A stretch of 64,000 bases of DNA from Luteimonas sp. MC1750 (lineage in GTDB: Bacteria > Pseudomonadota > Gammaproteobacteria > Xanthomonadales > Xanthomonadaceae). The notes beneath the pieces are model-generated. The model was not told where the DNA came from. It was given only the letters and a program-made list of their open reading frames with translations, and did not search any database. Location of the stretch: assembly GCF_016615955.1 (NCBI RefSeq), contig NZ_CP067113.1, positions 992,001-1,056,000 of the forward strand, in the 5' to 3' direction. Position 1 is the stretch's first letter. Each line of letters begins with the position of its first letter. A program made the position numbers and the translations under genes. Positions 1-8,888 of this stretch are shown here, piece by piece.

Positions 1-1030
1 CGGTCGACAGCACCAGGTGGCCGGTCAGGCTCGCCTGCACCGCGATCTGCGCGGTCTCGGGATCGCGCACCTCGCCGACCATCACCACGTCCGGATCCTG
101 GCGCAGGATGGCGCGCAGCCCGGTGGCGAAGCTCATGCCCACGCGCGCGTTGACCTGGGTCTGGCCGACGCCGTCGATGGCGTATTCGACCGGGTCCTCG
201 ACGGTGAGGATGTTGCGGCGGCCGTCGTTGAGCGAGGCCAGCGCCGAATACAGCGTCGTGGTCTTGCCGGCGCCGGTGGGGCCGGTCACCAGCACGATGC
301 CGTTGGGCTGCCGCAGCGCGCGCTGCAACGCTTCCAGCACGTGTGGCTGCATCCCGAGACCCTCGAGCGTCAGCGTGCCCTGGTCCTTGTCGAGGATGCG
401 CATCACCACGCGCTCGCCGCCGCGCGCGGGCAGGGTGGACACGCGCACGTCCAGCGCCTTGCTGCCCATCGTCAGGCCGATGCGGCCGTCCTGCGGCAGG
501 CGCTTCTCGGCGATGTCCAGGCGCGCCATCACCTTCACGCGCGACACCAGCAGCGGGGCGATGCGGCCGGGCAGGCGCAGCGCCTCGCGCATCACGCCGT
601 CCACGCGCATGCGCACGACCAGGCCGGACTCGAAGGGTTCGATGTGGACGTCGGAGGCGCCGATGCGCGCGGCTTCGGCGATCAGGCCGTTGATCAGGCG
701 GATCACCGGCGCGTCGTCCTGCGCGTCGAGCAGGTCGGCGGTGGCGGGGATGTCGCCGGCCAGCGCATCGAGGTCCCCGGGGAGATCCAGTTCGCCGCCG
801 GCGCCGGCCATGGCGGCGTCGGCATAGAGCTCGGACAGGCGGCGGTCGAAGACGCTGCGTGGCAGCACTTCGACGTCGAGCTCCACGCCCAGGCTGCGTC
901 GCGCTTCCAGCAGGGCCACGGGATCGGCGTCCTCGCGCAGGCCCACGTGCGCGCGCGCGCCCAGCGCCAGCAGCACCACGCCCTGGTGCTTGGCGAAGGC
1001 GTAGGCGAGTGCGGGAAGAGGTTCGCTCAT
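1..1030 (-). CDS. gspE: Type II secretion ATPase GspE (5' part; 3' end outside window)
   Basis: Cytoplasmic ATPase that powers the type II secretion pseudopilus. Only the first 343 residues are present; the frame is open to the window edge. Visible parts are an N-terminal GspE/PilB-type region (about 1-100), the ATPase core, Walker A GPTGAGKT at 250-257, and the downstream VEDPVEY and VGEVRDPETA (Walker B/His box region) segments. The ATG at 1030 overlaps the gspD stop by 4 bp (ATGA), so translation is probably coupled. The order C-D-E is that of xcp/gsp operons rather than the Xanthomonas xps order. A PilB-type pilus ATPase is unlikely because it directly follows gspC and gspD. Confidence 0.93.
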   Translation of the reverse strand, partial: MSEPLPALAYAFAKHQGVVLLALGARAHVGLREDADPVALLEARRSLGVELDVEVLPRSVFDRRLSELYADAAMAGAGGELDLPGDLDALAGDIPATADLLDAQDDAPVIRLINGLIAEAARIGASDVHIEPFESGLVVRMRVDGVMREALRLPGRIAPLLVSRVKVMARLDIAEKRLPQDGRIGLTMGSKALDVRVSTLPARGGERVVMRILDKDQGTLTLEGLGMQPHVLEALQRALRQPNGIVLVTGPTGAGKTTTLYSALASLNDGRRNILTVEDPVEYAIDGVGQTQVNARVGMSFATGLRAILRQDPDVVMVGEVRDPETAQIAVQASLTGHLVLST

Positions 1031-3108
1031 TCGGGATCGGCGGCGGGAGACGGTGACACCGGCGCGGCGACAGGCGCGGAGAGGGGCGCAGGTGCGGGCG
1101 CGGGCATCGCAGGGTCCGGCATCGACGGTGGCGTCGTCCGCAGGTACTCGCGGACCAGCTCGTCCAGCGCGGTCTCGCGCTCGCCCATCACCGGCAGCTG
1201 GCCGCGCATGTAGCCGTAGCGCCCGGCGCTCATCGCCTGCGCGTCGGCGGTGCTGCGCACGATGGTCGGGCGGATGAACACCATGAGGTTGGTCTTGTCG
1301 CGCGAGCGCGAGCGGTGGCGGAACAGGTGGCCGACGATCGGGATGTCACCCAGCAGCGGGACCTTCGACAGCGTGTTGCGGTCGCTCTGGTCGAGCAGCC
1401 CGCCCAGCGCGACGATCTCGCCGTCGTCGACCAGCACCTGCGTCTCGACCTCGCGCTTGTTGAGCACCAGCTCGGAGAAGTCGTCGCTGACCGGCCCGGC
1501 GATCGACGACACTTCCTGGCGCAGGGTCAGGGTGATGCCGCCGCCGGCGTTGATCTGCGGCGTGACCTCGAGCTGGATGCCCACGTCCTGGCGCTCGATG
1601 GTGCGGAAGGGGTTGGAGTTGTTGTCGCCCAGCACCTCGCCGCTGGTGGTCGGCACTTCCTGGCCGACGAGGATCCGCGCCTCCTCGTTGTCGAGGGTCA
1701 GGATCGAGGGCGTGGACAGCAGGTTGGACGCGGTGTCGCTGTTCACCGCGTCGATGATCAGGCCGAAGGTCGCGTTGTCGTTGCTGCCGGCGATGCCGCC
1801 GAGCGCACCGTTGATACCCAGCAGCGACTGCACCGCCGCGCGGCGGGCGAGGTCGAGCACGCCGTCATCGTCGCCGTTGCCTGCCCGGCGCTGCTGTTCG
1901 GCATACCAGCCGCCAGCCAGCGGCATGATCCCGGTGCCGGCGCCGGGGTGCTGGGTGGCGAGGAAGGGCACGTTGCTGCCTTCCTTGCCCGCCACCAGCA
2001 GCTGGGCACCGAGTCGGCGCGCGGCGTTGTCGGAGATCTCGACCACGATCGCCTCCACCAGCACCTGTTCGCGGCGGGTGTCGAGCTGGGTGATGACATC
2101 GACCAGCAGCCGCTGGGTCTCGGGGTCGGCGTTGATGATCAGCGCGTTGGAGCCGGGATAGCGCACGATCGTCGGGCGCTTGCCGGGCATCGCGCTGATC
2201 ACCTGGGCGCTGGTGGTGTCGCCCGCCGCCGCCGTGCCTGCGGCCGCGGAGTCGGCTGCGCCGTCGCCGTCGGGCGACTGGCCGACCAGCTGCTGCAGCA
2301 CCGGCAGCAGCTGCTCGGCGCTGGCGTGCTGCAGGCGCAACACGCGCACGCCGCTGGTGCGCTCGGCGCGGCGGTCAAGGTCGAGGATGGTCTGCACCAC
2401 GCGCTGCACGGCGCTCGGCGCGCCACGCACCACGATCGAATTGCTGCCCTCGACGGCCTGGATCGACAGCTGGCCGCCGCGGCCTTCGCCGCCGCCAAAC
2501 AGCTGGGTGACCGTGGCCGCGACTTCGCGCGCCGAGCTGTTGCGCAGCGTCACGGTGTCGATGCCGGCGGTGTCGCTGTCGATCTGCGCGACCAGGCCGC
2601 GGATGCGGCGGATGTTGTCGGCGTAGTCGGCGATCAGCAGCGCGTTGCCCTGGGGCGTCGGCGCCACCACGCCGCCGCGGCCGATCAGCGGCTTGAGGGT
2701 CTCGGCGGCGATGCGCGCGTCGACGGTCGACAGCGGCAGCACCTGGGTGGTGAAGGCGGATGCGCCGTAGCCGCCGCCGGGAGACTGCAGCGCTTGGGCG
2801 TCGGGCACCACCCGGTACGCGCCGGGGCCGGCGCTCAGCGCGACCAGGCCATTGGCCCGCAGCACCGCGAGCAGCACCCCGAGCAGCTCCGACTCGTCCA
2901 TGGCGACGTCGCGGGTGATGCTGACGCTGCCCTGCACGGCGGGATCGATGATGAAGGTGGTGCCGGTGGCGCGCGCCACGTCCTGGATGAAGGCGCGGAT
3001 GTCGGCGTCCTGCGCGGTCACGCCAGCGCCCGACTGGGCGTAGGCCTGGGGGGCGGGATGCGCCGCCAGCGCGAGGACGAGGGCGGCGGCGAGGAATCGC
3101 GGGTTCAC
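1027..3108 (-). CDS. gspD: Type II secretion secretin GspD
   Basis: Outer-membrane secretin that forms the exit channel of type II secretion; 693 aa, usual length. It has a Sec signal peptide (about residues 1-24, ending AQAYAQ-like), then the N0 domain (about 28-95), repeated N1-N3 secretin domains (segments such as LKPLIGRGGVVAPTPQGN and SNSIVVRG), and the C-terminal secretin barrel with the conserved VGQEVP and VPLLGDIPIVGHLFR signatures. The tail after about residue 655 is Pro/Ala-rich. It overlaps gspC upstream and gspE downstream by 4 bp each, so the three genes are one operon. Confidence 0.95.
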   Translation of the reverse strand: MNPRFLAAALVLALAAHPAPQAYAQSGAGVTAQDADIRAFIQDVARATGTTFIIDPAVQGSVSITRDVAMDESELLGVLLAVLRANGLVALSAGPGAYRVVPDAQALQSPGGGYGASAFTTQVLPLSTVDARIAAETLKPLIGRGGVVAPTPQGNALLIADYADNIRRIRGLVAQIDSDTAGIDTVTLRNSSAREVAATVTQLFGGGEGRGGQLSIQAVEGSNSIVVRGAPSAVQRVVQTILDLDRRAERTSGVRVLRLQHASAEQLLPVLQQLVGQSPDGDGAADSAAAGTAAAGDTTSAQVISAMPGKRPTIVRYPGSNALIINADPETQRLLVDVITQLDTRREQVLVEAIVVEISDNAARRLGAQLLVAGKEGSNVPFLATQHPGAGTGIMPLAGGWYAEQQRRAGNGDDDGVLDLARRAAVQSLLGINGALGGIAGSNDNATFGLIIDAVNSDTASNLLSTPSILTLDNEEARILVGQEVPTTSGEVLGDNNSNPFRTIERQDVGIQLEVTPQINAGGGITLTLRQEVSSIAGPVSDDFSELVLNKREVETQVLVDDGEIVALGGLLDQSDRNTLSKVPLLGDIPIVGHLFRHRSRSRDKTNLMVFIRPTIVRSTADAQAMSAGRYGYMRGQLPVMGERETALDELVREYLRTTPPSMPDPAMPAPAPAPLSAPVAAPVSPSPAADPE

Positions 3109-3944
3109 GGTGTCGGTGCCTGCAGGGTCGCGCTGCGGATCTGGCCGTCGCGGCGGTAGGTGAAGGTGATGGTGGAGGCGCGGCCCAGGGTCTCGGCCAG
3201 GGCCGCGTGGCGCTCGGCATCCAGCGCCTCGTTGTTGACCGACAGCAGCACGTCGCCGGCCTGCAGTCCGGCCTGGCGCAGGACGGCGTCGTTGCCGCGC
3301 GGAACCACGGTGTAGCCGGCGACGCGGCCGTCGGTCTCCTCCGGACGCAGCCCCATGGCACCCAGCAGTGCCACCGGATCGACTTCGGGCATGGGCGCGT
3401 CGGCGACCGGTGCGGCCGACCGCGGCGCGGCGCTCGCTCCGGCGGTCGCCGGCGTGACCGGCGCCCGCACGCGCACCGGCGTTCCCTCCGGCAGCGCGAA
3501 GTGCAGCGCATGCCGGCTGCCGCCGTCGTCGAGCAGCACGTGGTCGGCCTGCACCTCCGCCAGCACCACGCCCGGGGCGACTTCCTCGCCGACGGCATGG
3601 CTGCGCTGCGGACCGTCACGCAGCGCGAGGATGGCGCTGCCACCGGTCGCCGCGGGGCGGACCGCGAACAGGCGCAGGCCCGAGGTGTCGGCGGGCGTCG
3701 TGGCATCGCGCCGGGGATGGAAGGCGTCGATCGACAGGCGCGCGGGGTCGGCGTGCTGTCGGGGGATCGAGTCCGCCGCGGCGGACGCCGGGGGTGCAGG
3801 CGGCAGCAGCAGCCACGCCAGGCGCGCGGCCTGGCATGCCAGCAGGACCACGATGACGACTTCGATCGCGCGCACCAGCCTGTCCCGGCCGCCAAGCCTG
3901 GCCAGCACGACGTGGGGATCTCGAAGGGCGGAAAGCGTGGGCAT
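3105..3944 (-). CDS. gspC: Type II secretion inner-membrane protein GspC
   Basis: Inner-membrane subunit that links the cytoplasmic platform to the secretin and helps select substrates; 279 aa. A short cytoplasmic N-terminus is followed by one membrane segment (about 27-47), a periplasmic HR domain (about 75-150), a Pro/Ala linker, and a C-terminal PDZ domain (about 190-275, containing LRQAGLQAGDVLLSVNNEAL). The frame stays open upstream, but the ATG at 3944 places the membrane anchor correctly. The stop overlaps gspD (ATGA). Being first in the operon, its 143-bp upstream gap should hold the promoter. Confidence 0.9.
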   Translation of the reverse strand: MPTLSALRDPHVVLARLGGRDRLVRAIEVVIVVLLACQAARLAWLLLPPAPPASAAADSIPRQHADPARLSIDAFHPRRDATTPADTSGLRLFAVRPAATGGSAILALRDGPQRSHAVGEEVAPGVVLAEVQADHVLLDDGGSRHALHFALPEGTPVRVRAPVTPATAGASAAPRSAAPVADAPMPEVDPVALLGAMGLRPEETDGRVAGYTVVPRGNDAVLRQAGLQAGDVLLSVNNEALDAERHAALAETLGRASTITFTYRRDGQIRSATLQAPTP

Positions 3945-4087
3945 GTCCGGTCGTCCTGGCGCGAGGGCCGCGCCGCTGCGACAGCATGCGAACGTTTCGT
4001 GACAGGCTGGTTTCAGGTGACACATTGCGGTCGCATGGGCGGCGGCCGCTCCGAGGTGGGGCGCGCGGCCCGCCGCCCGCCATCCGC

Positions 4088-6865
4088 TCAGAACCCGGTC
4101 GAGATGCTGAACGAGTACGAGACGCCCGGGTCGTAGCGCAGCACGTGGATCTTCTGGCCGCCGCCACCCTCGATGTACTCGTCGACCTCGTTGTCGAGGA
4201 TGTTGCGGGCCGCGAAGCCCAGGGTCACCGGGGTCTCGCCGAAGCGCATGGTCCTGCGCAGCACGAAGTCCAGGGTCAGGCCCGGCTCTTCCATCAGGTC
4301 CTGGCGCAGGTTGTTGCCGCGCGCCGAGATGCGCTCGCTGACGTAGTTGGCGATCAGCGTGGCCTGAAGGTCCTTGGCCGTGTTCTCGATGCCGAGCTGG
4401 AGGTTGGCGATGTGCTCCGACTGGCCCTGCAGCGCGCTGCCGTCGAGGATCAGGCTGCGCGCCGGCTGGGTGATGCCGGTGCCGCTGTCGAGCGCCACGG
4501 TGTCGCCTTCGGCGGCGCTCACTTCGGACTGCGTCCAGGTGTAGTTGGTGGCGAGATACAGGCGGTTGCCGTCCCACCACTCCGCCGCGAACGCCGGGTC
4601 GAAGTACTTCCTGAACTCCAGCTCCGCGCCGTAGACCGTGGCCTCGGGCGCGTTGACGAAGGTCTGCCACAGGGCGTCGCCGCCACCGGTGAACATGATC
4701 GCCTCGATCGGCTTGTCGATCTGCTTGTGGAACAGGCCGGCGGTGAAGTACTCGCCCGAGCCGAAGAACCATTCGTAGCGGGCGTCGAGGTTGGTCAGCT
4801 CGCTGTCGACCAGCCAGGGGTTGCCGTACAGCTGGCGGTCCTTGTCCGGGTCGGTGTACAGCTGCGGCGACAGCTCGCGGAACTGCGGCCGGGCGATGGT
4901 CTGCGAGGCTCCGAAGCGGAGCTGGCGGTTGTCGGCGATGTTCCAGGTCAGGGTCAGCGCCGGCAGCACGTAGTCGTTCTCCAGTGGCGCGATTGCGCCG
5001 GCGCGGGCGCCGGTGTAGATGTCGTAGGGATGCACCGCCTGGGTGGCGTCCTCGTGGCGGATGCCGAAGGTGCCACGCAGGTTGGGGGTGATCTCGCCCT
5101 CCAGCTGCACATAGGTGCCCAGCACCTTGAGGGTCGCGTCGTAGGCGGCCTGGCCGCCCAGGCCCGTGGTCTCCTCGAGTCGCAGCCAGCCCTGGCTCAG
5201 GTTGTAGTCGGAGAACAGGTAGTCGGGGCGCTGGTACGGGAAGTGGACGGGCAGCTGGGCGCCGTTGCCGGGGCCGTCGCCGGCGAAGAAGCGGAACTCT
5301 CGCGACCAGGCGTTGCGGTCGTTGTCCATGTACGAGGCGCCGGCGGCAAGCGTAAGCTCGCGCTCGACCGGCAGGCGCCAGGTCAGGTCGACGCCGCCGC
5401 TGGCGACCTGGTCCTCCACCGCGCTGAAACGGGTGAAGTTCTCCTGGTTGCGCACCGAGTAGGCCCAGTAGCCGTCACCCTCGTCGCGGAAGCCGATCTG
5501 CTTCTCGTAGGGCACGTCGCGGGTCGCCCGCGCCCAGGCGCCGCGCCATTCCAGCTTGACGTCGCCGTACTCGCCGAACGCGTGGCTGCCGCTGAGCTGG
5601 TGGTTGATCATCTCGCGCTCGAACCAGCGCGTGTCGTCCTCGCGGTAGCCGTAGCCCGAGACGTAGTCCATGCCGGCGCGGCTGCGTGCTTCCTTGATCG
5701 TGTCGTGCACGTACAGCGTGGTCAGGTCGACCCGGTGGTTGCCCCGCGCGTAGCCGACGCCGAACAGGCCGTTGACGCGCGCGTTGTTGCGGGTGCTCAG
5801 GAACTCGTAGTCCTTGGCATAGGAGAGCGTCTCGGCGTTGTCGCCGAGGAACACGCCCTGCTCCTGGTCGCCGAAGATGGTGCGCCATTCGTTGTCGAAA
5901 CCGGCCACGGCGATGAGGCCGAGACGCGCGTCGTCGCCCATGTCGCCGGACCAGCCGGCGCTGAAGCCGAAGTTGGCGTCGGGATCGATGCTGTCGTTTT
6001 CCTGCAGCAGGTTCAGGCTGGCGTTCTCGAAGCTGCGGCCGATGCGCGCCAGGTCCTCGTTGCCGAAGTTGGTGCGGTCGATGCGCTTGCCGGTGGCGAT
6101 CGCATCCTGCAGGGCGCGCGGCGTCTTGCGCGTGCCGTCGTCGTAGCCCCAGTAGTCGTCGCCGCCGCCGCCGTAGTAGGTGAGACCCTTCTCGCCAGTG
6201 GTCACGCTGTTGCCGCCGCCGCCCACGCTGACCTTCAAGAAGGGCTCGTCGGGGATGTTGAGCGTCCTGAGGTCGACCACGCCGCCACCGAACTCGCCGG
6301 GATACCGCGCCGAGTAGGTCTTCTGCACCGTCATCGACTGCAGGGCCTCGGCCGGGAACAGGTCCAGCGGCACCACGCGCTGCATCGGCTCCGGGCTGGG
6401 CAGGGGCGATCCGTTGAGCAGCGCCGAAGAATAGCGCTCGCCCAGGCCGCGCACGTAGACGAACCTGTCGCCGACGATGCTCACGCCCGACACGCGCTGC
6501 AGGGCATCCGCGGCGTCGGAGTCGCCGGTGCGGACGAAATCCTCGCGGGTGACGAACGAGGCGACCTCGGCGGTCTGCAGCATCGGCTCGGGGATGTACT
6601 CGCCACGCACCTCGACGGCGTCGAGTTGCACGGCCTGTCCGGCGCCGACCTGTCCTGGCGCCGACTGCCCGGACGTCGTCGCATCGCTCGCCTGCGCGGC
6701 GGCGCTGGCCGCCGACTGCGCGATCGTCGCGTGCACGATCGTGGCCTGGGACGGCACCGTGGCCTGGCCGCCGGGGGCTTCGGGCTGCTGGGCCCATGAG
6801 ACCTGGCAGGCAAGGAGGGTGGTGATCGCGACGGACAGGCCGCTGCGTGACGGAGTGCGCTTCAT
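4088..6865 (-). CDS. TonB-dependent outer-membrane receptor
   Basis: Energised outer-membrane transporter, 925 aa; substrate unknown. Visible parts are a signal peptide (about 1-26, ending SWAQ), an Ala/Gln-rich stretch, a candidate TonB box around DAVEVRGEY, a plug domain (TREDFVRTGDSDAADALQ, YVRGLGERYSS), and a long 22-strand-type barrel ending in Phe, as expected for BAM recognition. The ATG at 6865 gives a clean signal peptide, although the frame is open further upstream. It lies 89 bp downstream of a beta-helix lipoprotein on the same strand with a hairpin between them, suggesting a receptor plus surface-protein pair. Siderophore, phosphate-linked or glycan uptake cannot be separated by sequence alone. 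Confidence 0.9.
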   Translation of the reverse strand: MKRTPSRSGLSVAITTLLACQVSWAQQPEAPGGQATVPSQATIVHATIAQSAASAAAQASDATTSGQSAPGQVGAGQAVQLDAVEVRGEYIPEPMLQTAEVASFVTREDFVRTGDSDAADALQRVSGVSIVGDRFVYVRGLGERYSSALLNGSPLPSPEPMQRVVPLDLFPAEALQSMTVQKTYSARYPGEFGGGVVDLRTLNIPDEPFLKVSVGGGGNSVTTGEKGLTYYGGGGDDYWGYDDGTRKTPRALQDAIATGKRIDRTNFGNEDLARIGRSFENASLNLLQENDSIDPDANFGFSAGWSGDMGDDARLGLIAVAGFDNEWRTIFGDQEQGVFLGDNAETLSYAKDYEFLSTRNNARVNGLFGVGYARGNHRVDLTTLYVHDTIKEARSRAGMDYVSGYGYREDDTRWFEREMINHQLSGSHAFGEYGDVKLEWRGAWARATRDVPYEKQIGFRDEGDGYWAYSVRNQENFTRFSAVEDQVASGGVDLTWRLPVERELTLAAGASYMDNDRNAWSREFRFFAGDGPGNGAQLPVHFPYQRPDYLFSDYNLSQGWLRLEETTGLGGQAAYDATLKVLGTYVQLEGEITPNLRGTFGIRHEDATQAVHPYDIYTGARAGAIAPLENDYVLPALTLTWNIADNRQLRFGASQTIARPQFRELSPQLYTDPDKDRQLYGNPWLVDSELTNLDARYEWFFGSGEYFTAGLFHKQIDKPIEAIMFTGGGDALWQTFVNAPEATVYGAELEFRKYFDPAFAAEWWDGNRLYLATNYTWTQSEVSAAEGDTVALDSGTGITQPARSLILDGSALQGQSEHIANLQLGIENTAKDLQATLIANYVSERISARGNNLRQDLMEEPGLTLDFVLRRTMRFGETPVTLGFAARNILDNEVDEYIEGGGGQKIHVLRYDPGVSYSFSISTGF

Positions 6866-6910
6866 AGTGGGACCTTGGGCTGTGCGGGATCGGGGCCGGC
6901 GTATACGGGA

Positions 6911-6933
6911 GGGGCGGCCACGAAGGCCGCCCC
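6911..6933 (-). terminator. Hairpin between lipoprotein and receptor genes
   Basis: Perfect 9-bp stem GGGGCGGCC / GGCCGCCCC with a 5-nt loop, between the lipoprotein stop and the receptor start on the minus strand. No good U-run follows, so it may be a partial terminator or attenuator that lowers receptor expression relative to the lipoprotein. Confidence 0.5.
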
Positions 6934-6954
6934 TTGCTGGAACATCCGGCCCGG

Positions 6955-8463
6955 TCAGCAGGGCTTGTCTGCGGTCAGGCCGCAGGTCCAGCCCTGCCAC
7001 CAGGTGTCGTTCGCGTCCCTGACGCCGCCGATGTAGTCGACCTGCTGCAGGAAGGGGTGCTTGCCCGGCAGATTGGCGGCCGCCGGCACGGCGCTTTCGT
7101 TGGCGCCGTTGACGAACACGTTGGTCAGGGTCGAGTTGCCGGCCACGGTGTTGACGCCCGCGGTGAAGGAGGCCTCGGCGGCGGCGTTGTTGAAGGTGTT
7201 CGGGCAGGCGAAGAACACCGACTCGAGCACCGCGGTGGTGCCGCGCTCCGGAGTCTCGATGCTGAGGCAGGTGAGGCCCTTGCCCGTGCCGCCCGGCTTG
7301 CGGGTGACCACCGTGTTGTAGATCTCCGCGCGCGCGCCGAGGTTCACGGTGAAGCCCGAGCCGTTGCCGCTGCTGCCGCCGGCGCGGCCGACGTAGGTGA
7401 AGTTGGCGACGTGCGGGTTGGAGTACTGGGCGGCCGTCAGCGGGATGGTGTTGCTGCTGTTGGTGCCCGACCACTCGTTGAGGTTGTCGCCGGTGCTGTC
7501 GCGCTGGACCACGATGCCGAACTGCACGGCGCCGTTCCAGGCCGAGTCGATGTCCAGGCTGTCGTCGCTGGCACCGGTGACCACGATGCGGCGGCCGTTG
7601 ACCGAGCCGCCGAAGATCTCGATGCCGTCGTCGGAGCTGTTGTGCACCTGGACGTACTCGATCGTGGTGCCGCTGCCGACGCCGCCCATGGTCAGGCCCT
7701 GCAGCTCGTTGCCGCCCGAGAAGGCGAAGCCCGAGTAGCGGATCTGCATGTACTGCACCGTGCCCGAGTTGTCGGTGGTCGCGTTGCCGCCGTACATGCC
7801 CAGGTCGCCGCCTTCGATGCGGGTCTCGCACTGCGCGGTGCCGGGCTGGAAGTCGCCGATGCAGGTGTTCACCGGCGCTCGGCCGGCGAGCACCAGACCA
7901 CCCCATTGGCCTTCGGTCTCGTCGCCGGCGCGGCCTTCGACGTCAATCTTCGCGGTCATGATGATCGGCTCGGCAGCGGTGCCCAGCGCGTAGATCTTCG
8001 AGCCGCGGTTGACGATCAGCGCGTCGGGGCCGGCCGAGGCGTACAGGGTTACGCCCGGCTCGATGTTGAGGATGCCTTCGCGGGCACCGGCGCGCGGCGT
8101 CGCGACGTCACCGCCCATGTCCTCGCCGACGTGGACCGCGCCGTTGATGGCGTAGACGGTGCCGGCCGCCTTGCGCACGGTGAGCTCGCCGATGATGCGC
8201 TCGGGCAGTTCGCAGGCGCGGGACTCGGCGATGGTGCCGATGTTGCGGAAGCCGTCGGGGCAGGACGCGGCCGGGCCGGTCGGCGGCGGCGTGGTCGGCG
8301 GCGGCTCGGTCGGGGGCGGGTTGCTCGGCGGCGGCGCGGTCGGCGGCGGGAATGCGCCTTCGCCCGGCGAGGCGACGCGGTCGGCACCGCCGCCACAGGC
8401 GCTCAGCGCGATCGCCGCGCCGAAGGTCATGACAAGGGTCCTGGAACTGTGGCGCATGGACAT
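6955..8463 (-). CDS. Secreted lipoprotein, predicted beta-helix fold
   Basis: 502-aa lipoprotein of unknown function. The N-terminus is a lipoprotein signal with lipobox LSAC followed by GGG, then a Pro-rich spacer (repeated PPP with T, S, E and G, about 35-68), then a long body of short repeats typical of right-handed beta-helices (for example LTMGGVGSGTTIEYVQVHNS, SSDDGIEIFGGSVNGRRIVV). Cys pairs occur near the start and end of the body. The first of two in-frame ATGs (8463 and 8457) is chosen because GGAGA lies 7 nt upstream of it. It precedes the TonB-dependent receptor, so it could be the receptor's surface-exposed substrate-binding partner; that is inference. A role in phosphate-starvation scavenging is possible but unproven. 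Confidence 0.75.
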   Translation of the reverse strand: MSMRHSSRTLVMTFGAAIALSACGGGADRVASPGEGAFPPPTAPPPSNPPPTEPPPTTPPPTGPAASCPDGFRNIGTIAESRACELPERIIGELTVRKAAGTVYAINGAVHVGEDMGGDVATPRAGAREGILNIEPGVTLYASAGPDALIVNRGSKIYALGTAAEPIIMTAKIDVEGRAGDETEGQWGGLVLAGRAPVNTCIGDFQPGTAQCETRIEGGDLGMYGGNATTDNSGTVQYMQIRYSGFAFSGGNELQGLTMGGVGSGTTIEYVQVHNSSDDGIEIFGGSVNGRRIVVTGASDDSLDIDSAWNGAVQFGIVVQRDSTGDNLNEWSGTNSSNTIPLTAAQYSNPHVANFTYVGRAGGSSGNGSGFTVNLGARAEIYNTVVTRKPGGTGKGLTCLSIETPERGTTAVLESVFFACPNTFNNAAAEASFTAGVNTVAGNSTLTNVFVNGANESAVPAAANLPGKHPFLQQVDYIGGVRDANDTWWQGWTCGLTADKPC

Positions 8464-8888
8464 CGGTAGGTCTCCGGGAGAAATGGACTGCGGACGCAGC
8501 GGTGGAACCGCGGCCGGCGCGCGCCCTGCTGGGCAGCGACCGCTGCGTTCCGGATGAATCGCCGATGGAGACTAGGGGCGGTGCGTGACAGCTTTCTTGC
8601 ACGCGGATGGCAGCTGCTTTCCGGGCGTCACATGCGACAGGCGCAAGACCGCTGGATGTCGCATGACCGGGAGCCTGCACGCGGGTGCGCCCGTGGTTGC
8701 CGGGGGAAAGTGGGTGGCGACGAAGTGGTTTTGCGTGTGTCAGGGCACGACTGGGCGGCCGCTTGTCGGCGCATCCGCGCCGTCCGTCATGAGGGCCGTC
8801 GTTTGTAATCGTGCTGTAACCCGCCAGGCGGCCACGCGTAGTGTGATCGGGGCATCACCCACCTGGCGCCTTGCGCGGGAGCTCCATC
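8464..8888. other. 425-bp divergent intergenic region
   Basis: Lies between the lipoprotein gene (minus) and the TonB-domain gene (plus), so it should carry both promoters. No gene is evident. It contains a 9-bp inverted repeat (8631-8665). On the minus strand CTGCCAT and CTGTCAC are spaced 22 bp apart, which only weakly recalls the 11-bp periodicity of Pho boxes. Confidence 0.5.
8631..8665. promoter_or_regulatory. Inverted repeat, possible operator
   Basis: CATGCGACA at 8631-8639 and TGTCGCATG at 8657-8665 form perfect 9-bp arms around 17 bp. It sits in the shared upstream region of a divergent gene pair, where a dimeric repressor or activator site would be expected. No regulator is identified. 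Confidence 0.4.

Noticed and set aside
1315..3159. 614-codon plus-strand open frame
   Set aside because: Antisense shadow of gspD; His/Arg/Gln-rich with no recognisable fold.
3986..6799. Long open frame (over 900 codons) on the plus strand
   Set aside because: It is fully antisense to the TonB-dependent receptor, Val/Ala/Gly-rich without domains, and typical of high-GC shadow frames.
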